64,000 bases of DNA. Source: Cinclus cinclus (taxonomy: Eukaryota; Chordata; Aves; Passeriformes; Cinclidae). Where the stretch lies: contig NC_085046.1 of assembly GCF_963662255.1 (NCBI RefSeq), forward strand, positions 142,615,762 to 142,679,761. Reading direction: 5' to 3'. The notes under the pieces were generated by a model. The model made no database searches. It was not told the origin of the DNA and saw nothing but the letters and a program-made list of their open reading frames with translations. Positions 38,482 to 50,807 of this stretch are shown in pieces. Numbering within the stretch: the stretch's first letter is position 1; every line of letters begins with the position of its first letter. The translations under genes and the position numbers were made by a program.

Positions 38482-41400
38482 AGCAAAGGTTTCTATTGGG
38501 AAAGTTATTTAAAACATAGCCATATCCCCTTCAGCATTTTGGAGCTATTCTGCACAGAAGCCTTACAGCTGCAGGTGACAGGGACAGACATCTCAGACAT
38601 ATAGTTTGACTTGGGTTTTAACAGGCCTTTGAACTTGCCCCATGTCTTTCTGGGGATATCAAGTAAGACCTTCAGTTTGCATGCAATTGTGTGCATAAAA
38701 CACAATAAAGGCAGGGAAAATCCAGTATTTCTGTAACATCTAGAAATCTTCATGATAAACCAGTAAAACACTAGGAAAGTTTCCATTATAAGGAAAGACT
38801 GGGAAAAATATAAAATAAAAGAAATCAACTCCCTTTGGAAGAATTTACACATACTAAATTTTTGATTTTCACTGGCTTTGTAATTCCAGACCAGAAAGTT
38901 TTTCTGTAGAGGTTGTTCCACCTGCTCAGTGGGAATTTTGTGATTTACAGGAACAGACGGATGCTGTTAAGGAGCCATGCATTGTCAGGAAAAGGAAGGG
39001 ACTGATCAGTGTGCCCTGGAAAAGAATAACTTCTACAGAATATTCTTCAACATAAATGCTTCTGCACGTTCAATGCAGGTGCATTTTCCACTACCAGCAT
39101 TTGTAAGAATGCAAGTCAACAGCTGCTGCTCTCACACACAGTCCTGGCCAAAAAAAACCACACACCTACAACAAAACCTAGGAGCAGGAGGGTTATTATC
39201 ATCACAGACTAGTTAAGAGTATGCTATTTCTTCTCCACACCTCTTAAAGATGTTGATGGCAAACGTTTAGCTTTTGCTGGGAAGCTCTTGATTGCAGCTG
39301 GAGAAGTTCTAGAACCAGCCTGTGACAGTCTCAGCTGCATGAGATGCTACACACCCCACACTGTCCCAGTCTTCATTCAGACATTTCCAGCCCCACAGCT
39401 CTTGGTTCAGAGCTCCAGCAGCCCACAGACCAAACGATGGGCCCACCCAGCCACCTTTGCAACAAGCCCCCAGTTTCTGGGTTTACACAAACATGTGCAC
39501 ACATACAAGTGGAGTAAAGCTGGGGTGGGCAGCATCTCCCCTCGCACGCGCTCAGCCACCAAAAGGGAATGACACAAGTTTGCGTCACTGGAGAGGAAAT
39601 AAGTTGTGGCTTGGACCACAACAAACACTTGCACTCTGGCATCCCAATGGAGATCTTGTGACTCTGGTTGTGACTCTTGCCACAAAGCAAGAATGCTCTT
39701 CTTGCATGTGTCTGCCCCACACTGTAGCAGGGGCCTTGTTCAAAGGCTTGACATCAGTGACACAAGTGCAAAATCAAAGCCAGAGCTGGCTGCACTCCAA
39801 GGATTCATCCTGCTGATGTCTCAGCTGGGCCGGTTGGAGTCAGTTATCAAGGAAGACCTGTAGAAACTGTACTGCAAGTGCTGAAGGGAATGGGAATGTA
39901 ATGTATGGTATAAACAGGAGCTGCAGAGTTGTGGCAGGAGCAGCCTGACCTCTGTGGTGTGGGAGAAGACCTGGTGTGGTTTCCTTCAGCATAACCTTAC
40001 TTTCCCTCAGCCCAGAAGGCAATGCTCAGGGACTGCTGATGCAGATATAGCCCAAGGGTAAAAACAGTGGCCTTTCCAAAATATCAGATGGAATTGCTGT
40101 CTTCTGGCAAAATGGACAGGTTTCTTTCCATCTACATTCTCTCTGACCTAGCCAACTCTTCATACCTTAGCCTGGTTCCATAGGCAAGCCCAGCACCCAG
40201 GTTTGGGGCTCTCCTCAACATCTGCAGCTGCAACAGCTAACATGAAATCACACCAGGGAAGAGGAGATTCTGCCAACTACAGGCTCAGTTCCAAAGCTAT
40301 TTTTTGGTCTCAGACCCCATCTCCAGGACCTGGCTGCCCCAGACAGCTTCTTTCTGGGCTACAGATTTCACTGCAATAGGAGAGCTCCATCTGATGTCTA
40401 GAGCTACTGCAAAATCAGAGACTTTATTAAAGGGGAAATTTATACAAGCAGAACAATAAATTCTACATCCTCCCCTACAACATATTCCTGTGTCTTTGCT
40501 GGAAATGCTTCCAGCACAGATAAGCAGTTTTTGAATTTCCTCACATCCCACTCACTGCAGCATTAATACACTCCAAGTTTCATCCTGCCCAGAGGGGCAG
40601 ACAAGACACAGTTCTCAGACAGCTTTTGCAGCCTGATTTTGTTTCCCCGAATGAGTACTCTGCAGATCCTGAAAAGGTCTGTGTGCCCACAGCATCACCA
40701 GGAATCACAAGATGACATGAAATGGGAACACGCTGACCTTCTGGATGCTTTAAGCTCTGGCCAGCACCAGAGAGAAAACATGTAAGTCAAAAATATGATC
40801 TTCTTGGGAGACTTAAGATGAAAAAGAATAAAATGTACCATTTACATCTGACAGTCGTTACCAAACCCACACATCTCTGCTTACCTCCCTGTCACTGATT
40901 TATGAATCAGATGCCTCATCCTCTCTACAGGCACACACATGCTTCACATTGACACAGGTTTTCTTTCCCACACATCTCTTCTGTGTAAGGTGACCATTTG
41001 AACTCATTAATTCACCATACAAAGCAAGTATGTTCCCTTAGCTGGTGTCCTACAGAGCTCAGGTTAAGGGCAGGAGAGTGAAAAGGGCTCCTAGTTTGGG
41101 GAAAGAACAGGAGGAGGGAAGGGAGCACTTGAAAAGGCTGCACTTTAAACCTAGCACAACTTGCCTTCTCTTCCCCCACAGCATATGGTGTGCACACAGT
41201 TTGAATGCCAAAAAATAACTCATTACTTCACAAGCTGGGCATATCTGGAACTAGTGGGTCCCTAAATGAACTTGAGCTTGAAGAGGAAACCCTTCAGCTT
41301 TTTCTCAACAAAGATACCTGGAGAAATTCAGGTTCTCATACAGTGTTTCCCTGTGTCCCAAACTCTCAGATGAAACAGTGATGAGGCTCAGATCAACCAG

Positions 41401-43935
41401 GTAAGAGAAGCTGAATTAAAGATTTCTCTCAGCCTCACACTCTGCCTGACCCCATGTGAGGGCATGTGTTCTCCCCATTGTCAGCCCGGTGTTGGGAGGT
41501 CCCATACTTGACACCAGCAGTTTGAGAGAAACAAGCTCTTCTTTGCTCTTCCCTTTAACTTCTGCACAATTTGGGATGCAAGAGGTGAGAACTTGTCACT
41601 AAGGTGCAGGGCAACAACAACCTTTAGGTAAAGTGCAGATCCTGGCACCCTTACTGCTCCCTATGTGTCCAAGCCCCATGTGCTCTATCACTGTGGTACC
41701 TGGACCCACAAAAAAAACCACTTTTACTCATACAAAAGGGTAAAGAATACTCACAGCTAATGAGTTATGTTCTCCATTCCCTCATTAGAGAAATCAATAA
41801 TAAACTGGCAAATTTGCACCAAATCCATACTTACCCTTGGATATAATTAATGTTAGAGGTTGGGAATGACTGTTCGTGGCAAGCAAAAAAACTGAGGGGA
41901 GGAAGCAGAAAAAAAAAATGTAGACAAATTATTTTAAGGAAATAAATATGTGGTTAAAAGTACTTCCATGGTCAAGAAACTAGTTTCTCTGAGAAATTTA
42001 CTGGAGATGATATGTAAATGATAAACCAGAGAAACATGTGGGGGAAAAAACCAATTACCCACACCCATATATATACATTCACTTATTTGTTAAAACCCCT
42101 AATGTAAAAATGATGCTTCCATCTCCCACTGAACTTTGGGGTTCTTTATTGTATTTCACAAAACAACATCTGTTACCCCAAATTGTAATGGAGATGAATT
42201 GCTTGCTTTAAGATGCTCAATATTCTTGACTCTCACAGACAGCCCTGTGCAACTGCCTGAAAAGCCCATAATTAGTAGCCATGCTCCATGGATGGAAAAG
42301 AATCCATGCCAAATATTACTAGAATGCAGTAACATTATTTCCAAGAGATTTTGAGATGCATCCAGAGTGATGGAGACCTGGCTAATTTATTTTATTTTGC
42401 TTTTGGCAGAAGGAAATTGAGAAAAGGGGTTAGACTGAAACTGCCAAGCAGCACAAAAAATAATAAATCTGCCATGCAGAAGTTGGACACAGCAGTTCAC
42501 TCAGTATAGGGCATGTGGGGAAACCATTTGGGTCACCTCTTCATCACTTCACAATGCCGGAAAACTCAGTTGATGTAAATTATTGTTCCCCCACTGGCTT
42601 CGCTGGCATTGTGATAGTTTGTAGCAGCTGAGGATGTGACACAACAGTTCTCACTCCCAGCAAATATCGACAGAGTTATGCAAAAAATACAAGAATTTGA
42701 GGTCTAAAATCCTACTGGGATAATGCTACTGACAGCCCTGGTATTTACATGAGACTATAAAATAGACTTTTTTAATCTTTTCTTGTCCTGACCTTGAGTT
42801 TAAGGTCTTACAAGGGTGGGTGATAAACAAGCAAATAAATTCTTACAGCCAACAAGCAAAGGATCATCACAGCCACACTGCTTCTGAGCTTGAGTATTCT
42901 ACTGCTCAGGCAATTGAAATTTTAAAGGGAAAAAAGTCAGCTGCAGCAAAGCCACCGTCTGTGAGAGCAGTGTGTGTCCCTGTGTGCATATGGCTGCAGC
43001 ATGCCAGGAGGGGAAATGCCTGGAGCCACTGACACCAGCCCACTAGAGGCCAATTCTCCTGGCACAGCACTGAATTAACAGGAAACAAACGTGTCCTGCA
43101 CAGCTCAGCACTCTTACCTTCCCAAATGGAAAATCCTCACCTGTAGAGAGAGGACAATCCTGTAGGACTTGTGTGGAAGAACTCCCTTAGCACAATCCTC
43201 CCTTAGCTGGAGGATTTACCATCCCCATCTGTCCCAGGCCCCACAGTCATTGTTCCAACCTCAGGTGCTCTTGCAGTGATACACCAGGAAATGCTGGTTT
43301 TTAAGCTGAGACAATCACCCAAAGGAGATGTTGAGCCCAGCAAACCAAGCTGAACCTTGCCATTAAACCACTTCAGGAACTGAGTGACAATGATCTGCAA
43401 ACAGCCTGCAAGTGAACACTCTTCCAAACACCCAGAATTTTGAACCTTTCCACTGGAAGCAAAGGCAATGGTAAGTATAGTAAATGTCCTGCAACAGTGA
43501 CAGGCGAGGACATAGGCACAGGCAGACAACCCAATTGTCCTTCCCCTAGTGTTCCACCAGTCTGGCCTGCTTCCTGCAGCCTCACAGCAGCAGGGGAATG
43601 TTCCTGTTGTAGCAATAAAGTTAACTGGATCTCAGAGAAGTTTAGTGCAATAGGCAAAACAACATTCAAAATTCCAAGGGAAATAAAAGCTGGAAGCCCT
43701 GCCTTTACACTGTCAATGTAAAGGGCATTTCTGTTGTAAAGATTCTGCATTTTATTTCTGCTGCATCCTCAAAAGGCTGCAAGGCAATCCTAAAAAAGCA
43801 ATAAAACCCAATACAGAAAATACAGCATCGATTGTGTTTTCACATGTTAGCAACATCAAAGGTCTTGCCCTGAACTGGAAGAGGGCAGTAAGCTTTGACT
43901 TTCTGTCTGTGCACTTCATCTGAAGCAAATATTAT

Positions 43936-43937
<2 letters not shown>

Positions 43938-43969
<32 letters not shown>
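43938..43969 (+). repeat. (CA)16 microsatellite
   Basis: An uninterrupted AC dinucleotide run of 32 bases. Uninterrupted runs of this length are often length-polymorphic. Confidence 0.95.
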
Positions 43970-43971
<2 letters not shown>

Positions 43972-45952
43972 CTTATGCAGGAGGAAACCTCTTAAGTTTG
44001 TCTTACCAAACACCCCTAGTGGCTTTTATTACAGCACTGCAAGTTTGCTAATGTTTTATGTCCCCAGACCCTAAAGGGAACTATTAAAGGGCCGACGTGT
44101 GATTCAGCATCCATTTGTGGATGAAGAATGCTAAGGGCCGGCACTGCCGCGCAGGGGGCAGGTCCTGAGCGATCTGCAGACAATCAGGAGGCAGTTCAAA
44201 ACACTGCTGCAGGGATGTTAATCCCATCTCAGCCTGCAGTAAAAGCTCCCTGTGCCATTTTGCAATGCGGCAAATGTTCTCCCTCCTTAGAGCAGCAATT
44301 TCTTCCCCCTCTGTTATGTTTTACCGCACTTAAAGCCAGTGCCAAGGTTCCTTCCTTCTCCAAAATCTCTCAGACACAGCCGAAATACTTGCCAGGTGTC
44401 CAGGGGAGCCACTGAATTAACAGAGTGAATATGCAGAAAAAGATTTGTCATTTTAAAAGAATAGTTAATTTCCTTAGAAATTCTCTCTCCCCACCACTGC
44501 CTCTCAATAAACAACTGTCAGCTATGTGATATCTCAGCTGGAAAGAAACCATAAAGATGATACAAAGCTGCTATGCACAAGAGTCTTCTGTGCAGAGCTA
44601 TAACACCAAGGGGCAGCAAGATGAAGGATCCAGTGGTCCAAGGGGGCAGCTCAATCCGTAGGTTTTCATTTAGGAGTTACAAATGATTGCCTCCAATCCA
44701 GAGCTTGAATCCTCAGCCAGCGGATGCTTATTTAACTCATGGCAAGATCTTGGCAGGAGGTCTGACATTTTCAGGAGATAACTGCAGTTAATAGCACAGA
44801 TTTACTTAATCATTTCAGTCAGGACAGAATGACCCAGTGCTGTCTTTTGATCTGATTTATGAAATGGTGGCATCAACTAGAATAAGGCAACTGGCTGCTA
44901 CAGTGTTGATGACATGTTCTGCAGTGTTCAAACACATGGTTTTGGGGAAAGGAAGAAGGAATGCTGAAGAAGATACTGTGACAGGAAGTCACATCTTCCT
45001 CAAGGACCCCAGCTTGGCATGTTAGCATCCAAAGAAACAAAAATTGGGACACAATTTTTCCCACAAGGCAAAATTTAGGCTTGGAAACGCACATAACCCC
45101 CTAAAAGAGAACCTGAAGACATAAAAAAAAACCTAAAAGGGGTGATACAATTGGTATTTCAAGTTCCTCTTTCCTAATTCTCCTTAGCTACTGTCACCTC
45201 TCTCCAGAGAGGCCACCACCCCCATAGGGCTCAGCACATTAACACCACACTGCCTATCAATAAACAGAGCTGGCTCCTTACTGTGACCCCTCCACGGTCA
45301 CCTTCAGGCCAGTTCCTCCAGAGGAGTCACCTCATCAATTCCTTCACAGCCTCTGAGATGTCCCCCCCACATGATGCACTAGTCCAATCCCCAAGTGTCT
45401 GCTAAACCAGTGGTCTGCAGCCTGTAAGGTGTGGACCAACTAGCACGGGCTGGAACTAGCCTGTGGAATGGGAACTGGGTCTGTGAAGTGCTTCAAGGAA
45501 AAACAAGCCAAAAAAAGGACTTCTTACTTATCAGCAGGACTTTGACAATGGAGAGCACTGGTGACTGGTCAATGGTCAGGCAAAGATCATGATTAATATT
45601 TTGCTATAATTGTTTCTCAATTTAGAAGTTTTTAATTACAGCTTTGCACAGGGTTACAATCCTGGTGATTTCACTGGTGTGAAACAAACTGGTCTGCAGG
45701 ATTTTTTAATAAAGTTCTATGGTCAAATCACTTAGCACCACCAGTACACAGACATCAGGCTATCCAGTCCTTGCTGCTTCCAGTGTAGAAAAAAACAAAA
45801 TGGAAAATATCAGGATATATTTGCACCAGAGTTTTGTGTCCTCCTTGTCTTGCAGACACTTTACAACCCAAGGGTCCATGCCATGAGTTTATAGCTTCAC
45901 CTGTGCTGGCTCAAGTGTTGTCCTTCAGAAAATAGCAGCAATAAACCCATCA

Positions 45953-46238
45953 TCATAGAATCATCATGGAATGGTTTGGATTGGAAGGGACCTTAAAGAT
46001 CATATAGCTCCAACCTCCCTGTCATGGACAGGGACACCTTCCACTAGACCATGTTGCTCAGGTCACACCTGTCCTTGAATATTTCCAGAGATGTGGCATC
46101 CCTGGCTTCTCTGGGTAACCAGTTCCAGCATCTTACCACCCCCACAGTAAATAATTCCTTCTAAATATCTAATCAAAACCTGTCCTCTATCAATTTAAAG
46201 CCATTTCCCCTTATTTTATCACCATGGGCCTTTGTAGA
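45953..46238 (-). mobile_element. CR1 LINE 3' end fragment
   Basis: Plus-strand text begins TCATAGAATCATCATGGAATG, the reverse complement of the CR1 terminal ATTCTATGATTCT-type repeats, and continues with the conserved GGAAGGGACCTTAAAGATCAT block through CTTCTAAATATCTAATC and CCATTTCCCCTTATTTTATC. About 285 bases of the 3' UTR and adjacent sequence remain. It is better preserved than the piece at 29904. Confidence 0.92.
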
Positions 46239-49200
46239 CTGATCTACAGACCTGAACACAGCCACCTAGATTCTCCTGTAGTCACAAGGAGAGAAAGAGA
46301 TCTGAAGGTACCGGGGAATGCTCCAGCCTTGGCCAGGCTGCCTCCTCCCACCCCACCTCTCTACCCCCCACGGACACCAGGGGAAAAAGTCCCATCAATT
46401 TCAAGATGTTGCTTCAGCCCTTTGATCTGCAGCAGCCAAACAGAGAGACACAAGGATTAGGAACGCATCCCCTCCTTCCAGCACACCATTTTGCAGTGGA
46501 TTCCCTCACACATGACTTTTGAAAAAAAACCCCAACCAACCAAACAGAAGAAAAAAAATATATTCTTACTGGGTTTTCTTGAAAGAGTAAATTTACGATT
46601 TCTAAGTGTTTGGATGAATTTGAAGACCACAATCACCAGGAAATTTTCTAAATGAAGCTGTGAAAAATGAGGATCATGTCACGCCATCCACCATCTATTA
46701 ATGAAATGAAAGACAGAGGGGGAAAAAGAGCTTTCACTGCAGTCAAAAAAAAAAAAAAACAACCCTAAAATGAGAATGGTCTTTATGTGTTCTTGCTGAT
46801 GAATCTTCAGGTCTTGTATCATGGAAAACCACGTGACAAGATGCCTGCACAAGACGCCAGGCATTTCCAGCAAACTGTACTGACCGCAGCATCGTTAATT
46901 TAATCTTCCACTACCTGACTCTTCTCCTGACTGAAAAATCAATGCTAATAAGGAGCTTTGGGAAAAGACTCTGTTGATGCCTCATCTTGTATGGACTAAT
47001 TTTAAGCTGGTATCTAATGACTAAGAGGCTTTAAAGAACCCATAAACCCAACAAAGAGATTTTTAAATGTCTCCTTCCCAAACGGTTCTCTCTGCTGATG
47101 AAGACATCTAAATGCATGAGGATGGGTTTATGTGCTACCTCTGCCACTCTGTCAGGAGCGCTGGGGGTGGAGGCCAAAGCCTTGTACTCTACTGCATCAG
47201 CCCCCACCATTGCGTGCAGGAAAGCACCAGCAATGAATCCAACAGAGCAATTCCACATGGCTGGAGACAGCAACAGGATCTGAATCAGCTGCAGCTGAAG
47301 GAAAAGAGTGTGGTGCTCTCTGCTCATTCGGATAAATTGCTGCTGGAGCAATAATTGAAGCCTGAAGACAAGCTTGATCTTAAGCAATGGTTAGGGTGGT
47401 TTGACATAGCTTTGGGAGACCTGTTCTCAATTCCCTGCTCCCCCAGAGCTTTTTCTTTTCTTTCATACCTTAACCTTTCTGTCCACTGAATGGAAACTGT
47501 TATTCTTGGATGTGAGCACTCTATGATTTTAACACCCACAGCAAGCAAACTAATTATATTCTGCCCCCTATATGTGGGCAGCCCTACTGTAAATCATGCC
47601 ACCTGGGGACCACTGAGTTATGAATTAGAATATGTTCATTTTTTAAATACTTCCATTTACGACTAGCCAGCTCTTGCAGTTCATTTTTTCTCTTCTATTT
47701 CATGTTGTATTCCCATCTATAATCAATAATCACATTTGTCTGATCATCAGAACAGCTCCTCTCTTATTTTTTACTTTTTCTACAGCTTCTAGCACTGTGA
47801 GTGCTCAATCTTTAAATCAAAGGTCCTGAAATATTTTCATTTACACCCAAATACAAATAAGCACACCAGAATTATTAGTAGAGTGTTAGGAAGATGTTTT
47901 GTTTTTTGGAAGATCCACCTATCAACACTGGAAAGTGCCTATGAATTATTCTTCCAAATCCAAAGCTTCTTCTCTATTAAATAGAATATTTACTGAGTGC
48001 TCACTGAACTTCCAAAAGAAGCTCAAATTTCTTTTCTCTGCTATTCAGCAGCTTTGAACATGGAGGCAGATACAGGAAAGGATGGATACAAGATTAAATA
48101 TTGACTCAGCCTGAGCAAAAGCTGCCTTTCTTTTACAAAAGGCACTGAGAAATCTTGACTGCCAGTTTCACAATTCCCTCCTGAACACAGTAATGCATTT
48201 ATAATAATGCCTGCTATTAACGCAGATGATGGGGGAAGCCCTGTCTGCAGAATACAGCAGAGTATTTATCCCAGCTAAACATCACTGTCTTATCATTGAT
48301 AGGAGTAGGAAGGAAACTAAACTCCACCACATCAAACCAGCTTTTAACACTGAGATCCATCCTGATAACATCACAGTAGACAGTTTATCAGCAGGATCTC
48401 ATCCATCGCTTACTCCAAACAGGGAGTCTGTGATGAGGCATCATCTCACCAGAGCCCTGTTTCATCCCAGTATCAGCATGCCTGGCAGAGACACCAGTGC
48501 AGTCCCCATGGGGCTAATCCCAGAGAGATAAAGGTGCCTTGGAAGAGGTCTGTGCTCCAGCAAGCTGCCAGCTGCAGTGAACCATCAGGACTCCAAACCT
48601 TGAGGCTGGAGTGAGGCTGCTCTCACTTGTTACACAGCCCCAGCCTGTGGCTCACAGGAAAATCAGACATTGCTGTGGACTGTTCTGTGCCCCATTTCAG
48701 CACAAGGGTGATATTTGGTAATTGACTGGAGACACATCCCCAAGCACACCAGGTTTGCCCAGCCCACTGTGCACCTCCATGAAACTGAATTCTGTGTCTG
48801 ACTCTGCTTCCCCTCTACACCAAAGGTGGCTGTGTCACCCACAAGGGCCACATTTGCTTCCATACTGGTAGAGCTTACCTGCCTCAGATGGCACAGGTTC
48901 CCCAGCACGCTGTGCCCAGGCCCTGCAAAATCCCTTACACCCAAACAACTCCATGCCTGAGTCACCAGTCACCTCTCTGCAGGGCAATAGCTGCAGCTCT
49001 GCCCTCAAGAACAGCCCTCAGCACAGGAGAAGGATGAGGAGAGGGCTGCTCCAGCTGAGATCTTGAACCCCAGCACCTGAGGTGGCTCTGAGCCAGCAGC
49101 ACATTGCAGCTCCTATCAGAAAGGGCCACCTCTGGACAACATGCTTTAGTACTGCCACCAACACAGAGTTATCAGGATGGAAAACAACCCCAAAATGTGG

Positions 49201-50656
49201 GGGTTTTGTGCTTTTGTGCTCCTGCAACAGAATGTTATGTGAAATGGAAAAACTATATAGAGAAAAAAATTGTTGTTTTCCAGAAATTTCTACAAACTTA
49301 CCATTCTTTATTTGGTCATTCTACAGCTCTCATCCATCATGCAGAAGGAAAATGGGATGAAGCTGAAAGATAACAAAGCCCTGGAAAGACTCCAACCACG
49401 ATTAGACATTTTGATGAGTAACAAGCATGACCAGAGTTATAGCAGTAAATATTTAATGTTATTTTTGAAATTAAGTCTCAGGAAAGATGCAAACTCCTAT
49501 GATTTGAGAGGCATTAGCTAACCTCTAATTACAGAGGGAAGGGGAGGAATGGAAACTTTTCTGAGATAAGGGATAACCTAACTGTTTGCTGCAGGGTTTC
49601 TTGGAACACCCTTGGTCCGCCGTGTTCTGGTCATTGTCAAAATCCTGGGCTAGAAGGCTTGCAGGTCTAAGGGAGCTTAGCAGCTCTTAAATTCCTAGAA
49701 AAGCAATTGTAACTTATACTTTGCTTGCTACAAATACTTGATTTTCTACAGTAATTATAGAAATACATTATTATCTAAACCCAGATGTTTTGTTACAGGA
49801 AAAATATTATCATTGCTATGTTTTTGGGTTTTTTCCTCCCAGTAACTATAATTAATAGCTTGTCCTTTACAAATATCTGGATTTTATATATGCACATATA
49901 TATACACACACATCCATAAATATACAAATTAGGTGCTGGAAACCATATTAAAGTGTTTTTCTAGCATATAAGAAAGGTGAAATGAGAAAAGAGTTTCCCA
50001 TTGCAAGAGACCCAAGCCTAAACACTTTTACAGGTCAACTGTTTAAAGCAATACAGGAAGACCATAGGACTTGTTGATATTCAATATGATCTATGCAGTT
50101 CTCTGAAAGTTTAATTATTAATGTGCAGTCTGCTTTACTTCTCTTTCCTCCATACAGTGTTGGATCCATTTATCATTTTGTGGTTTTTTTCCACAACTAA
50201 TTTTCACCACCCATTTTGTAACAGCCAAAGCAAGAGCTTTCCAACCTTGACAACCTTGACTGGGTCCCTCAATACAAATGAGTCATGACATTACATCACT
50301 ACGTGTGCCCAGGTTACAGCCCCTTCTGCTTTCAGTCTGCCAAGGCAGGAACCGGGGGACTGCTTTATTGTGGAAGTGGCTGGTTTTGGCTTTATACAGA
50401 GGAGGGCCAAAAAATGCTCCTTACAGCTGTGAAGGTTGATCATGGTCCTCAGATCTACAACCTCAACACAGGATGGTTTCACCTCCTGCTCAAATGTGTG
50501 CTTTTTGCTGTAGCAGGTCACCAAAGGAATTTGATGGTAAAACACAAACTTCTATCTAAACAACCTAGTGATTTCTTGGGTATTATAGGCTCAAGCCCAG
50601 CAATCTTCCTCCCCACACCTCTGGAGAAGGTGCAAGCTGAGGAATGCCACAGGTAT
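46239..50656. other. Non-genic stretch
   Basis: No gene recognised. A T/A homopolymer lies near 46746-46759. At 47031-47387 both strands stay open (118 codons minus, about 80 plus), but neither frame has a recognisable domain or splice context. The stretch at about 46860-47370 may instead be conserved regulatory DNA. Confidence 0.5.
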
Positions 50657-50807
50657 GCAGAGAGGTGGCCAGAGAGCCTGGGGACTCCCCACCCCTGGAG
50701 GTGTTCAAGAGCAGACTGAACAGGGCTCAGAGCAACCTGGTCTAGTAGGAGGGTCAGGGGGGTTGAACTAGGTCCCTTCCAACCCAAACAATTCTATGAT
50801 TCTGTGA
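50657..50807 (+). mobile_element. CR1 LINE 3' end fragment with intact tail
   Basis: The CR1 3' UTR on the plus strand: CCCCACCCCTGGAGGTGTTCAAGAGCAGACTG, then AGGTCCCTTCCAACCC, ending ATTCTATGATTCTGTGA (50791-50807). The terminal ATTCTATGATTCT repeat marks the true 3' end of the element. About 150 bases, strongly 5'-truncated. Confidence 0.92.

Larger units (their letters stand above)
33061..45952. other. Long non-genic stretch
   Basis: Thirteen kilobases with no gene or transposon I can support. It contains a small tandem array (38439-38481), a CA microsatellite (43938-43969) and two stretches that look like possible regulatory DNA (36640-36870 and 44040-44330). The 138-codon minus frame at 38505-38921 has hydrophobic stretches but no recognisable family or start context. 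A segment near 45400-45730 loosely resembles an old DNA transposon, without demonstrable ends. Confidence 0.5.

Noticed and set aside
45400..45730. Possible old hAT-type DNA transposon (CCAGTGGTCTGCAGCC at one end)
   Set aside because: I could not find a matching terminal inverted repeat or target duplication; GGTCTGCAG recurs near the other side as a direct, not inverted, copy.
50285..50719. Plus-strand 144-codon frame
   Set aside because: Its end runs into a CR1 3' UTR, and the rest matches no family and has no splice context.
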